In this document: piece after piece, positions 48,160-56,801 of the stretch | How the letters are laid out: the number at the start of each line of letters is the position of its first letter | How positions within the stretch are numbered: position 1 is the first letter of the stretch | Origin: Ginsengibacter hankyongi | Lineage (GTDB): Bacteria > Bacteroidota > Bacteroidia > Chitinophagales > Chitinophagaceae | Direction of reading: 5' to 3' | Assembly (NCBI RefSeq): GCF_008710285.1 | Contig: NZ_VYQF01000006.1 | Coordinates: 62,001-126,000 of the forward strand | Length of the DNA: 64,000 bases | Program-made: the position numbers and the translations under genes | Notes under the pieces: generated by a model | Database searches by the model: none | Told to the model about the DNA's origin: nothing | What the model saw: only the letters and a program-made list of their open reading frames with translations

Positions 48160-49797
48160 ATGATTAAACAACTACTATTCACCGTTCTTTCAGTTTTTTG
48201 TTCATTAATGGCATATTGCCAGTTGTACAACAACGGTGCAACCATAACAATTCAAAATGGTGGTTACATGCTGCTTGCAGGGAATCTGCAAAATGTATCC
48301 GGCACTATCACCAATGATGGTAAAATTGAAGTACAGGGTAATTTTATAAACTCCGGAACCTATACTTCCACTGCTAATGAGGATTCTCTGATTATGTCGG
48401 GCACTGGTCAGGATACCCTGACAGGCGGAGGTTCTCTTATAAACTATCTTACCATTAATAAAACAACGGCTTCCGATAGTGTAAAATTGGGTGGAACAAC
48501 AACAGTAAATACAAAACTCGATTATCTTTCAGGTGGTTTATCAACCGATCCAATTTTAAATCCGTCTTTCACATTAACCTCCCCCGTCGCGGCAGTATAT
48601 AATTTTAGCACGGGAAAAGAAATCGTTGGCAGTGTTAAAAGAACCGGCTGGACTAATGGAACTGCTTTTGTGTTTAATCAACCGAATATGCAGGTTACGA
48701 CAAATGGAGGAACAAGTCCCACTGAACTTACCGTTACTATGATTCCGCAAAGCGGCGGAGGAGATCCCACACAAAATGAAAGGGAAGTCAAAAGGAAATT
48801 TTTATTTACTCAAACAGGAGGTTCAGGATTTAGTGCTGACGTACGTTTTCCTTATGCAACTAACGAATTAAATACAAATGTTGAAGCTAATGTTGTTCCA
48901 TGGGAATTAATCTCAAGCGAATGGAACGCTCGCTTAATACCCGTAACACATGATGTGGTAAATCATTTTGTTTCTACCACCGGTATTTCTGCAGCAGACA
49001 TGGCCCTGGAATGGAAACTTGCAGATCCGAAATATACATTTAATGTAACGGCGTTTTTGCGTGGAGCATGGAACGGCACTTCAATGAATACTGCGCTCAA
49101 TTCGGCAGGTGTTCTTCCTTTATCACAACCCTATAACACTACTCCTTTTAATTATACCGGAACGGAATCTGTGGGCGGCATTCCCAATTCAAATATCGTC
49201 GACTGGGTACTTATTGAACATCGTAAACCCGCATCAGGCTTAGCATCAGATGCTACTTCCTCAACTATCACCGGGCGTAAAGCAGGATTTCTTTTAAATA
49301 ACGGAACTGTGGTTGATCTTGATGGAGTAACCCCAATATCATTTAATATAACCAAACAAGGAGGTTCGTTTATAGTGATAAGACATCGTAACCATCTGGG
49401 GGTAATGAGTAATTCAATTCCCTCCAATCCTGCCGGAACGTTTACAAACGACTACTCCCTACTCGCAAATAGTTATAAAGCTTCCGGCGCTACTTCTGAC
49501 CCTGTAGAGTTACTTTCAGGTGGCTTAAAATATGGTCTTTGGGCTGGTGATTCGAATAAAAATGGAGTTGTAAACGGAACGGATGTTAGTTCCATTAAAT
49601 TAGCTATTTCATCTTTGGCCACTGGTTATCTCTTTACGGATGCTAACTTAAGTAATAGTATTAATGGTACAGATGTCAGTTTAACGAAAAATACTATTTC
49701 ATCATTGGGCTCCGGTAGTGCGCCCACGATAGCTAATGGCAATACACGTTTAAGTGCTCAGGTACAGACAAATATTCCAGACCCCATTGTTGAATAA
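48160..49797 (+). CDS. secreted beta-rich protein with dockerin-like repeats
   Basis: The 545-residue protein has a signal peptide (MIKQLLFTVLSVFCSLMAYCQ). The first ~150 residues are Asn/Gly/Thr-rich beta-helix-like (NGATITIQNGGYMLLAGN, LQNVSGTITNDGKIEVQGN). Near the C-terminus two dockerin-type loops occur: AGDSNKNGVVNGTDVSSIKL (about 466-485) and TDANLSNSINGTDVSLTKN (about 501-519), with the D-x-N-x-[NS]-x-x-[VI]-x-G-T-D calcium pattern. No T9SS domain follows. It is likely a surface protein; in Bacteroidota such dockerin-like ends often mark T9SS-exported proteins. Its 27-bp spacing to the next gene suggests an operon. Confidence 0.72.
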   Translation: MIKQLLFTVLSVFCSLMAYCQLYNNGATITIQNGGYMLLAGNLQNVSGTITNDGKIEVQGNFINSGTYTSTANEDSLIMSGTGQDTLTGGGSLINYLTINKTTASDSVKLGGTTTVNTKLDYLSGGLSTDPILNPSFTLTSPVAAVYNFSTGKEIVGSVKRTGWTNGTAFVFNQPNMQVTTNGGTSPTELTVTMIPQSGGGDPTQNEREVKRKFLFTQTGGSGFSADVRFPYATNELNTNVEANVVPWELISSEWNARLIPVTHDVVNHFVSTTGISAADMALEWKLADPKYTFNVTAFLRGAWNGTSMNTALNSAGVLPLSQPYNTTPFNYTGTESVGGIPNSNIVDWVLIEHRKPASGLASDATSSTITGRKAGFLLNNGTVVDLDGVTPISFNITKQGGSFIVIRHRNHLGVMSNSIPSNPAGTFTNDYSLLANSYKASGATSDPVELLSGGLKYGLWAGDSNKNGVVNGTDVSSIKLAISSLATGYLFTDANLSNSINGTDVSLTKNTISSLGSGSAPTIANGNTRLSAQVQTNIPDPIVE

Positions 49798-49824
49798 TTC
49801 AGTCAAAATATTATAAAAAATATC

Positions 49825-51006
49825 ATGGAAAAATACTTACATAAAATTATAATACTATCCTTTGTAATTTTTTTATCTGCATCGCTTACAACAAATGCAC
49901 AGACCTTTGAATGGCGCCTGTCAAACCCTACGTATAGTAGTGTAGATCCTGATGGAGCAGGACCCGCTACAGGTTCGGTTACGTTTACATTGCAAATTCA
50001 TACGACAGGTGCAACAGTTAATAATATCAACGTGTTGGCAACCGGATGGAGCTATCAATCCAGTGCTGCGATGATCCCAACTACGCCCGGCTGTTCAGTT
50101 GTATCTAATCCGGCAAACGTAACAGTTTCTGCGGCATTTGTTGCAGGAGGTTTTGCTTATACAACAGTTAACCAATGTGCAGCTTTTTCCCAAACAACCG
50201 GAGGACAAACCTTTGATAGAACGGTAGCAGGAACGCTGGATGGAACCGGCATAAATCTTACAAGCACTTGGGTGGATGTTTTTACAGCTACTTTATGGAC
50301 ATTGGGCAATACATCTCCAGAAGGGGGCTATGTTATAATTAACTCCGGTTCAACTGGGACACCGGGACCGTTATCATCATATTCAGTATCTGATGATCAG
50401 GCTAATGAATATCCTGTAAATTCACTTACTTATACTACGCCGCTCTTTTTAGGATCGCCACTCCCCGTTGTCTTCACCAAATTTGATGCCCATTGTACCA
50501 ACAGCGGCTCTGTTATTAGGTGGGCTACTGAATCAGAATCCAATTCAAATTATTACGAACTTGAACGCAGTACAGATGGAAATAACTGGACAGCTGTAGC
50601 AAGAATTAATGCATCAGGGACAACTTCAACTGCTCATACCTATCAACAGTCTGATGTATTTTCCGGAACGGCTTTGTACAGGATTAAGCAGGTTGACCTT
50701 GACGGTCATTTTACTTACACAAGTATAATCTCTTCTAATTGTGAATTTAATAATATGGGAGTTGTGCTTTACCCGGTACCTGCGAGGGATTTACTGAATG
50801 TAATCATTCAATCAGATAAAGCTTTAAAAACTAAATTATACATTATAGATGTTGTGGGAAAAATTGTTCAAAAAATGGATGTTAATTTGGCGAGGGGCAA
50901 TAATGCTTTCCAGATTAACTTGAAAGGACTGGCTAGCGGCGAATACATATTAAACGGCAGCGCACCAAGTATCCAGCTAAACAAAAAGTTCAATGTTGTA
51001 AGGTAA
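49825..51006 (+). CDS. T9SS cargo protein with type A sorting domain
   Basis: The 393-residue protein has a signal peptide (MEKYLHKIIILSFVIFLSASL to NAQ). A beta-rich body follows (about 28-205). The block LPVVFTKFDAHCTNSGSVIR and WATESESNSNYYELERSTDG (about 212-250) is the Ig-like module that regularly precedes a T9SS sorting domain. The type A domain is at about 310-393 (VVLYPVPARDLLNVII, then LKGLASGEYIL). It is therefore exported through the outer membrane and attached to the surface. The terminator follows 22 bp after the stop. Confidence 0.88.
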   Translation: MEKYLHKIIILSFVIFLSASLTTNAQTFEWRLSNPTYSSVDPDGAGPATGSVTFTLQIHTTGATVNNINVLATGWSYQSSAAMIPTTPGCSVVSNPANVTVSAAFVAGGFAYTTVNQCAAFSQTTGGQTFDRTVAGTLDGTGINLTSTWVDVFTATLWTLGNTSPEGGYVIINSGSTGTPGPLSSYSVSDDQANEYPVNSLTYTTPLFLGSPLPVVFTKFDAHCTNSGSVIRWATESESNSNYYELERSTDGNNWTAVARINASGTTSTAHTYQQSDVFSGTALYRIKQVDLDGHFTYTSIISSNCEFNNMGVVLYPVPARDLLNVIIQSDKALKTKLYIIDVVGKIVQKMDVNLARGNNAFQINLKGLASGEYILNGSAPSIQLNKKFNVVR

Positions 51007-51027
51007 ACAGGGTATTTTCAATACATT

Positions 51028-51078
51028 AAGTCCCGGCAGAATAAGCATTTACGGTAATACTGCCGGGACTTTTTTTTA
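51028..51078 (+). terminator. rho-independent terminator
   Basis: AAGTCCCGGCAG (51028-51039) is perfectly complementary to CTGCCGGGACTT (51060-51071) with a 20-base loop, followed by T-run 51070-51077. It ends the dockerin-like/T9SS transcript; it also separates it from the convergent prolyl oligopeptidase gene. Confidence 0.9.
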
Positions 51079-51087
51079 TTACTTAAA

Positions 51088-53205
51088 TCAATCTTTGAAG
51101 TCCATCTTTAAATTATACATTACAAAGCTCCAGATGTCAGCCGCCTCTTCAATTTGTTTGCCCGTTGGCTTTCCGGCTCCATGGCCGGCCCTGGTTTCAA
51201 TGCGTATGAGGGTTGGATTGGTTCCATCATTATCGGCCTGTAAAGTTGCGGCAAATTTAAAGCTGTGCGCCGGCACCACTCTATCGTCATGGTCAGCACT
51301 TGTTATTAATGTTGCGGGATATTTTACACCTGGCTTTAAATTGTGCAAGGGAGAATATTTAAACAAATTTTCAAATTCAGCTTTACTGTTATCGCTTCTC
51401 CCATATTCAGTTGCCCATGCCCAGCCTATCGTAAATTTGTGATAGCGAAGCATATCCATTACGCCCACTTGCGGAATAGCCACTTTAAAAAGATCAGGGC
51501 GTTGCGTCATTACAGCACCAACTAATAACCCACCGTTACTTCCGCCACGCATCGCAAGCTTTGCCGGGTTCGTATATTTTTTATCAATCAAAAACTGGGC
51601 TGCTGCGATAAAATCATCAAATACATTTTGCTTGTTTTGCAGCATGCCGCCCTTATGCCATGCCTCGCCATATTCATTACCGCCCCTGAGGTTCACCACT
51701 ACAGATACACCTCCCTGCTCTAAAAAAAATGCGTTGAAAATTGAAAATGCCGGTGTCATCGGGATATTAAATCCCCCATAGCCATACATTACCACGGGAT
51801 TATTTCCATTTAATTGCAGTCCTTTTTTATAAGTAATAAACATGGGCACTTTTGTTCCATCTTTACTGGTAAAAAATGTTTGTACCGTCTGGTAATTATC
51901 AGCATTAATTTTTACTTCGCTCTTTCGGAAAAGATCAGTGTGCCCTGTCGCAATATTGTACCTGAAAATTGTTGCAGGGTAATCGAATGAAGAATAGGTA
52001 TAAAAAAGTTCTTTATCATCCACATAGCCATTAAACCCTGCGGCAGAGCCAATTCCCGGCAACTGTATTTCCCTTTCTAAATTACCTTTATAATTGGTTT
52101 GATATACCCTGCTCGAAGCATCCTGCAAGTAAGTAAGAAATAATTTATGCCCGGCCGTACCTACAGATTCCAGCAATTCTTTTCTTTCGGGAATAATAGT
52201 TTTCCAGTTTTCTTTCGCAGGTTTTTTTGGGTCAATCAAAACGACTTTATAATTTGGCGCATCTGCGTTTGTGCGTACCAGTAAGTAATCGCCGTCATTA
52301 TCAATAAAGTCAGCTTCTGTATCAAACCCTTTTATAAGCAATTTAAATTCTGCAGAAGGGCTTTTCATATCCTTCACCCAAATCTCCGAGCCACTGGTTC
52401 CTTCGCTTTTTCCCAGAATCAGGAAATGTTCATCTTCGCTAAGTCCCGCTCCTATAGTTCTTAGAGGATGCGCATTATCTTCATAAATTAACACATCGTC
52501 ATTTTGGGATGTTCCCAGTTTGTGGTAGTAAACCATGTGATGCTGGTTCTGGTTGGTGAGTTTGCTTGTTTCATCCGGCTTAGGATAGCGGCTGTAGTAA
52601 AATCCATCGTCTCCCTTCCACGACGTTCCACTGAACTTTATATAGTTTACTTCGTCTTTTAAAAGTTGTTTATCCGCCACATTCATTATATGTGCCATCT
52701 GCCAATCACTTCCGGCTTGTGCTTCAAGATACACGGCATACCTTTTATTTTTACTGAAAGCTGGTGTACTGATTGCGGCAGTTCCATCTTTGCTCATTTT
52801 GTTAGGATCTATAAAAATTTCAGGCGTTCCTTCCAATCCTTTCTGCCTGTATAAAATACTTTGATTCTGCAAACCATCATTTTTATAAAAATAATACCAC
52901 TCTCCTTCTTTAAAAGGCGAACTATACTTTGGATAATTCCACATTTGCTCCAATTTGTTTTTTACTTTAGCATAAAATGGAATAGCGGAAAGATACTGCC
53001 CGGTAACTTTATTTTCTTCTTCAACCCATTCTTTTGTTTCTTCACTATTATCATCCTCAAGCCATCGGTAAGGGTCAGTTACCTTTGTACCAAAATAATC
53101 ATCAACCTGGTTTACCTTTTTTGTTTCGGGATATTTAACTTGCGCAAAATTTTGTGTGGATAGCAACATAGATATAAAGAGAAGGATTAAATTTATTTTC
53201 ACCAT
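51088..53205 (-). CDS. prolyl oligopeptidase (peptidase S9A), exported
   Basis: The 705-residue protein has a signal peptide (MVKINLILLFISMLLSTQNFAQ), so it is periplasmic, unlike the cytosolic eukaryotic enzymes. Residues ~80-430 form the seven-bladed propeller that filters substrate, and 440-705 the alpha/beta-hydrolase. Catalytic residues fit the family: S556 in GGSNGG, the Asp in ADHDDRVVP (about 640), and H675 in RAGHGAGKP. It cleaves short proline-containing peptides at the carboxyl side of proline. It is transcribed leftwards and convergent with the T9SS gene. Confidence 0.93.
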   Translation of the reverse strand: MVKINLILLFISMLLSTQNFAQVKYPETKKVNQVDDYFGTKVTDPYRWLEDDNSEETKEWVEEENKVTGQYLSAIPFYAKVKNKLEQMWNYPKYSSPFKEGEWYYFYKNDGLQNQSILYRQKGLEGTPEIFIDPNKMSKDGTAAISTPAFSKNKRYAVYLEAQAGSDWQMAHIMNVADKQLLKDEVNYIKFSGTSWKGDDGFYYSRYPKPDETSKLTNQNQHHMVYYHKLGTSQNDDVLIYEDNAHPLRTIGAGLSEDEHFLILGKSEGTSGSEIWVKDMKSPSAEFKLLIKGFDTEADFIDNDGDYLLVRTNADAPNYKVVLIDPKKPAKENWKTIIPERKELLESVGTAGHKLFLTYLQDASSRVYQTNYKGNLEREIQLPGIGSAAGFNGYVDDKELFYTYSSFDYPATIFRYNIATGHTDLFRKSEVKINADNYQTVQTFFTSKDGTKVPMFITYKKGLQLNGNNPVVMYGYGGFNIPMTPAFSIFNAFFLEQGGVSVVVNLRGGNEYGEAWHKGGMLQNKQNVFDDFIAAAQFLIDKKYTNPAKLAMRGGSNGGLLVGAVMTQRPDLFKVAIPQVGVMDMLRYHKFTIGWAWATEYGRSDNSKAEFENLFKYSPLHNLKPGVKYPATLITSADHDDRVVPAHSFKFAATLQADNDGTNPTLIRIETRAGHGAGKPTGKQIEEAADIWSFVMYNLKMDFKD

Positions 53206-53244
53206 TATTTTTTAATGAAGATAATCCAATTGATAATTATTTCA

Positions 53245-53278
53245 TTTGTTTAATAATACTGCTAAATGTGTATTTTTG
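53245..53278 (+). promoter_or_regulatory. candidate promoter for pfkA
   Basis: TTTG (53245-53248) is followed after 22 bases by TATTTTTG (53271-53278), matching the -33/-7 consensus of Bacteroidota. Initiation would fall near 53284, giving a leader of about 43 bases to the pfkA ATG. Confidence 0.55.
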
Positions 53279-53326
53279 ACACCTTTTTAAAACAATCGTT
53301 CACCCTTAAAATGAATTTATTTGAAG

Positions 53327-54310
53327 ATGGCGGAGAAAAAGGTAACTAAGATAGGTGTGCTTACATCGGGCGGTGATGCACCTGGTATGAATGCGGCAAT
53401 AAGAGCTGTTGTGCGCACCGGTATTTATAATGGAATGGAAGTGTATGGAATATTGCGGGGCTATTCAGGAATGATCGATGGCGACATCTTTAAAATGGAA
53501 AGCAAGAGTGTTGCCAACATTATACAACGCGGCGGAACTATTTTGAAAACAGCAAGATGCAAAGAATTTTTTACTTATGAAGGAAGAGAAAAAGCATACA
53601 GCAATTTAAAAAAATTAGGTATTAATGGCCTCGTAATTATAGGCGGCGACGGATCATTCAGAGGTGCACAAATTTTCAGTAATGAATTTGATATTCCCTG
53701 CATTGGTTTACCCGGTACCATAGATAAAGATATTGCCGGAACTGATTTTACCATTGGCTTTGACACAGCCGTAAATACAGCCGTTGAAGCTATTGACAAA
53801 GTAAGAGATACTGCCGATGCACATGACCGGCTTTTTATAATTGAGGTTATGGGAAGAGATTCGGGGTATATCGCCTTGCATAGCGGCATTGCAACAGGTG
53901 CCGAAAATATTTTGATTCCCGAAAGACGAACCGACATTGAAGATATTATTAATGCCCTTGCCGAAAAACAGGGTAGAAAGAAATTAGTGAATATAATTGT
54001 AGTTGCTGAAGGGGAAGAATTTGGCGCTACCGAGCTTTCAAAAATTATGACGGAAAGAATGCCTGAGCAGGAAATAAGGGTGTGCATACTCGGACATATA
54101 CAACGGGGCGGTGCACCTACTTGTTTTGACAGGCTTATTGCCAGTCGTATGGGTTACGCAGCAGTCGAGTGTCTGATGGAGGGCAGGTTCAATGTTTTTG
54201 TAGGTATCGTAAACAACCGCATGCATTACATTCCATTAGATGAAGCAGTGAAAAAGAAACAAAAAATTGGCGAAGACTGGATGAAAATTGTAAAAATATT
54301 ATCAAGCTGA
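53327..54310 (+). CDS. pfkA: 6-phosphofructokinase, ATP-dependent
   Basis: The 327-residue protein phosphorylates fructose 6-phosphate to the 1,6-bisphosphate, the committed step of glycolysis. Motifs are in order: KIGVLTSGGDAPGMNAAIR near the N-terminus (ATP loop), IIGGDGSFRGAQ (about 104-115, the Gly after GGD marking the ATP rather than PPi type), PGTIDKDIAGTDFTIGFDTA with the catalytic Asp, and MGRDSGYIAL. The ATG at 53327 is preferred over the TTG 6 bases upstream. Length matches the bacterial ATP-PFK (about 320). The pyk gene follows 86 bp downstream, suggesting an operon of irreversible glycolytic steps. Confidence 0.96.
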   Translation: MAEKKVTKIGVLTSGGDAPGMNAAIRAVVRTGIYNGMEVYGILRGYSGMIDGDIFKMESKSVANIIQRGGTILKTARCKEFFTYEGREKAYSNLKKLGINGLVIIGGDGSFRGAQIFSNEFDIPCIGLPGTIDKDIAGTDFTIGFDTAVNTAVEAIDKVRDTADAHDRLFIIEVMGRDSGYIALHSGIATGAENILIPERRTDIEDIINALAEKQGRKKLVNIIVVAEGEEFGATELSKIMTERMPEQEIRVCILGHIQRGGAPTCFDRLIASRMGYAAVECLMEGRFNVFVGIVNNRMHYIPLDEAVKKKQKIGEDWMKIVKILSS

Positions 54311-54396
54311 TTAATTTTTTCTACTAATATCTGTAACCGTTTTAATCGAACATAATCACCCATCATTTATAAATTACAACAGAAATTAAAAACCCA

Positions 54397-55890
54397 ATGT
54401 CTAAGAATATAAAGAAATACTCACAGCCTGGCATGGATAAAAAAGCAGGTGTTGAACATTTAGCGAAGCGTACGAAAATTGTAGCAACAGTAGGCCCCGC
54501 ATGCGATACTTATGAAATGATGGTGAATCTTGTTAAAGCCGGCGTAAATGTTTTCCGGCTTAATTTTTCTCACGGCGCTCACGAAAACAAAGCCGAGATA
54601 ATAAAAATAATTCGTAAAATAAATGAAACGCTTCCTTACAATATAGCGATACTTGCCGACCTCCAGGGTCCTAAATTAAGAGTAGGAGAAATTGAAAATA
54701 ATGCACTGGAAATAAACCCTGGAGATTTGCTCACTTTTACCAATACAAAATGTGTTGGAACAATGGAGAAAATTTATGTTAGTTACCCAAACCTTTACAA
54801 TGATGTTGTTCCCGGCAATACCATAATGATTGATGATGGAAAATTAGAGGTAAAAGTTATCAAGATTTTGCCCAACAATGATGTAAAAGTAGAGGTGGTT
54901 GTTGGTGGTATCCTTTCATCAAAAAAAGGGCTGAATCTTCCCGACACAAAGATATCATTACCTGCTCTTACTGAAAAAGATTTAGCTGACCTCGATTTTA
55001 TTATCACACAGAATGTTGACTGGATTGCACTTTCTTTTGTAAGAGAAGTGAAGGATATAATAGGATTAAAAAATATTTTAAAAGAGAGAAAAAGCAAAGC
55101 AAAAGTTATTGCTAAAATTGAAAAGCCTGAAGCAGTTAACAACATTCGTGATATCATATTAGAAAGTGACGGTATTATGATAGCACGTGGAGATCTTGGC
55201 GTAGAGCTTCCCATTGAGAAGGTACCATTAATACAAAAAGAGATCATCCGGAAATGTATGCACCGTGCAAAACCTGTAATCGTTGCTACGCAAATGATGG
55301 AGAGTATGATTGACAGGGTAAAGCCCAACAGAAGCGAAATTACTGACGTAGCGAATGCAGTTTTGGAAGGTGCGGATGCCCTGATGCTTAGCGGCGAAAC
55401 AGCTACAGGACAGCATCCTACGCTGGTAATAGAAACCATGACTAAAATAATTCTTGAAATAGAAAAAACAGCTTACGACTATAACAGGGATGATATCCTG
55501 GCACCGCAGCCCCACTCTCCTTCTTTCCTTAGTGATGCATTATGCTATAGCGCCTGCAAACTTGCTGCAGATGTGAAAGCAGATGGCCTGATAGGAATGA
55601 CACAAAGTGGTTATACCGGTTTTATGTTGAGCAGTTACAGGCCCAAATCTTTATTATTTATTTTTAGCAAAGAAAGAAGTTTGATCAACCAGCTAAGTTT
55701 AAGCTGGGGCGTGAGAGCCATTTTTTATGACGAAGAAGAAAGCCTGGATGATATATTCTTTGACCAGATTGGAATTTTAAGAGAAAGAGAATTCTTAAAA
55801 AAAGGAGACGTCGTTGTAAATACAGGAAGTACGCCGGTCAATCTGCATTTGCCCACCAACGTGCTGAAGATTACCAAGATTGAAAGTTAG
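54397..55890 (+). CDS. pyk: pyruvate kinase
   Basis: The 497-residue protein makes ATP and pyruvate from phosphoenolpyruvate. It has the TIM-barrel N-terminal domain (RTKIVATVGPACDTYEMM at about 25-42, NFSHG), the family signature IAKIEKPEAVNNIRDII (about 230-246), the metal site SDGIMIARGDLGVELP, and the C-terminal domain with TQSGYTGFMLSSYRPK. A roughly 22-residue N-terminal extension precedes the conserved part. It is the second gene after pfkA (86-bp gap). The final residues end NVLKITKIES. Confidence 0.96.
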   Translation: MSKNIKKYSQPGMDKKAGVEHLAKRTKIVATVGPACDTYEMMVNLVKAGVNVFRLNFSHGAHENKAEIIKIIRKINETLPYNIAILADLQGPKLRVGEIENNALEINPGDLLTFTNTKCVGTMEKIYVSYPNLYNDVVPGNTIMIDDGKLEVKVIKILPNNDVKVEVVVGGILSSKKGLNLPDTKISLPALTEKDLADLDFIITQNVDWIALSFVREVKDIIGLKNILKERKSKAKVIAKIEKPEAVNNIRDIILESDGIMIARGDLGVELPIEKVPLIQKEIIRKCMHRAKPVIVATQMMESMIDRVKPNRSEITDVANAVLEGADALMLSGETATGQHPTLVIETMTKIILEIEKTAYDYNRDDILAPQPHSPSFLSDALCYSACKLAADVKADGLIGMTQSGYTGFMLSSYRPKSLLFIFSKERSLINQLSLSWGVRAIFYDEEESLDDIFFDQIGILREREFLKKGDVVVNTGSTPVNLHLPTNVLKITKIES

Positions 55891-56207
55891 ATTTTCGACT
55901 GATTAGAATATTAATCCCAATTGAAAATTTAATTAAAAACCCCGCTGAGCGGGGGCATTCCTGATTAAAACCACACACAACGTATTTTTAATTGTTGTAT
56001 TATCGAGTTCTTATTTATAAAATCAAATATTCACACAAAACCTTTTTAAAATACTCAATTTATAGTAGTGCTAACGGGTTCGGCATTAAAAGATCACTAA
56101 TTTTAAGGTGAGAATAAAATATTAAAAAAATAAGTTAGGATGATTGATTTTTTGCCAAAAGAATTTATAAATAAGAGCTGCATTAATCACCTTACTGTCA
56201 TTAATTT
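55891..56207. other. intergenic stretch between pyk and the DUF1761 gene
   Basis: The 317-base gap between convergent genes. It holds a small hairpin (55940-55954); otherwise nothing supported. Confidence 0.4.
55940..55954 (-). terminator. short GC hairpin, terminator on the minus strand
   Basis: CCCCGC (55940-55945) pairs with GCGGGG (55949-55954) round TGA. The T-run lies on the minus side (five A on the + strand before it), so it stops leftward transcripts, such as that of the DUF1761 gene; on the + strand it may stall transcripts leaving pyk. Confidence 0.5.
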
Positions 56208-56630
56208 TTACCTCCAGCTACAAACAATTATAGCGGCAATTATATTGCCGGCAATATTGTAAAGACTATTAATTAAATGAAGGCCTACCGGGCGCTTTTC
56301 ATAAACATAAGATATATGCACGGCAGCCGCAGCGAAACAAATTCCTGTGAGTGCACCAAGCTTAAATCCACCCAACCAACCAAAAACTCCAAACCTCGTG
56401 GCGAGTATATCCAGCCCAAGTGAACTTAAAAACATAAATAAAAAAGAAGTTATCATAATGCCGGCAACACCTTTATTTGCATTGGAATCATTTATGAAAA
56501 CAGCATTATAAGCTTTCCATTTCTTTCCAAACAGGATCGTGTACCATATAGACCCAAGCATAAAATATGCGACTCCGCCTATCAATACTACCAGCCAGTG
56601 AATGTGATTAAAAATTTCTGTATGCATCAT
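56208..56630 (-). CDS. DUF1761 membrane protein
   Basis: The 140-residue protein has four hydrophobic membrane segments (about 10-30, 52-75, 85-108 and 118-138). It has the DUF1761 pattern: HWLVVLIGGVAYFMLGSIWYTILFGKKW near the N-terminus and a final GNIIAAIIVCSWR. The family is made of short integral proteins of unknown function. It begins MMHTEIFN; either of the first two Met codons can start. It is monocistronic on the minus strand. Confidence 0.85.
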   Translation of the reverse strand: MMHTEIFNHIHWLVVLIGGVAYFMLGSIWYTILFGKKWKAYNAVFINDSNANKGVAGIMITSFLFMFLSSLGLDILATRFGVFGWLGGFKLGALTGICFAAAAVHISYVYEKRPVGLHLINSLYNIAGNIIAAIIVCSWR

Positions 56631-56801
56631 TTTTTGTTTTAAAGAAAAATCGATTTTAGTAAAATAATAAATCTTTATTCAACTTGCAACTGGGCTTAAT
56701 GATAAATCTATACTGTACTCTTTATATGGATGTTGACGCGGTATAAATTTTTCAAGTTAAACTTGTAATCATTAGCTAAATTTAATCTCTAAAATCTTCG
56801 C

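Noticed and set aside
54795-55439. 214-codon minus-strand ORF inside pyk
   Set aside because: It lies entirely within pyruvate kinase, a well-supported gene, and is Ser/Ile-rich as expected from an antisense frame.
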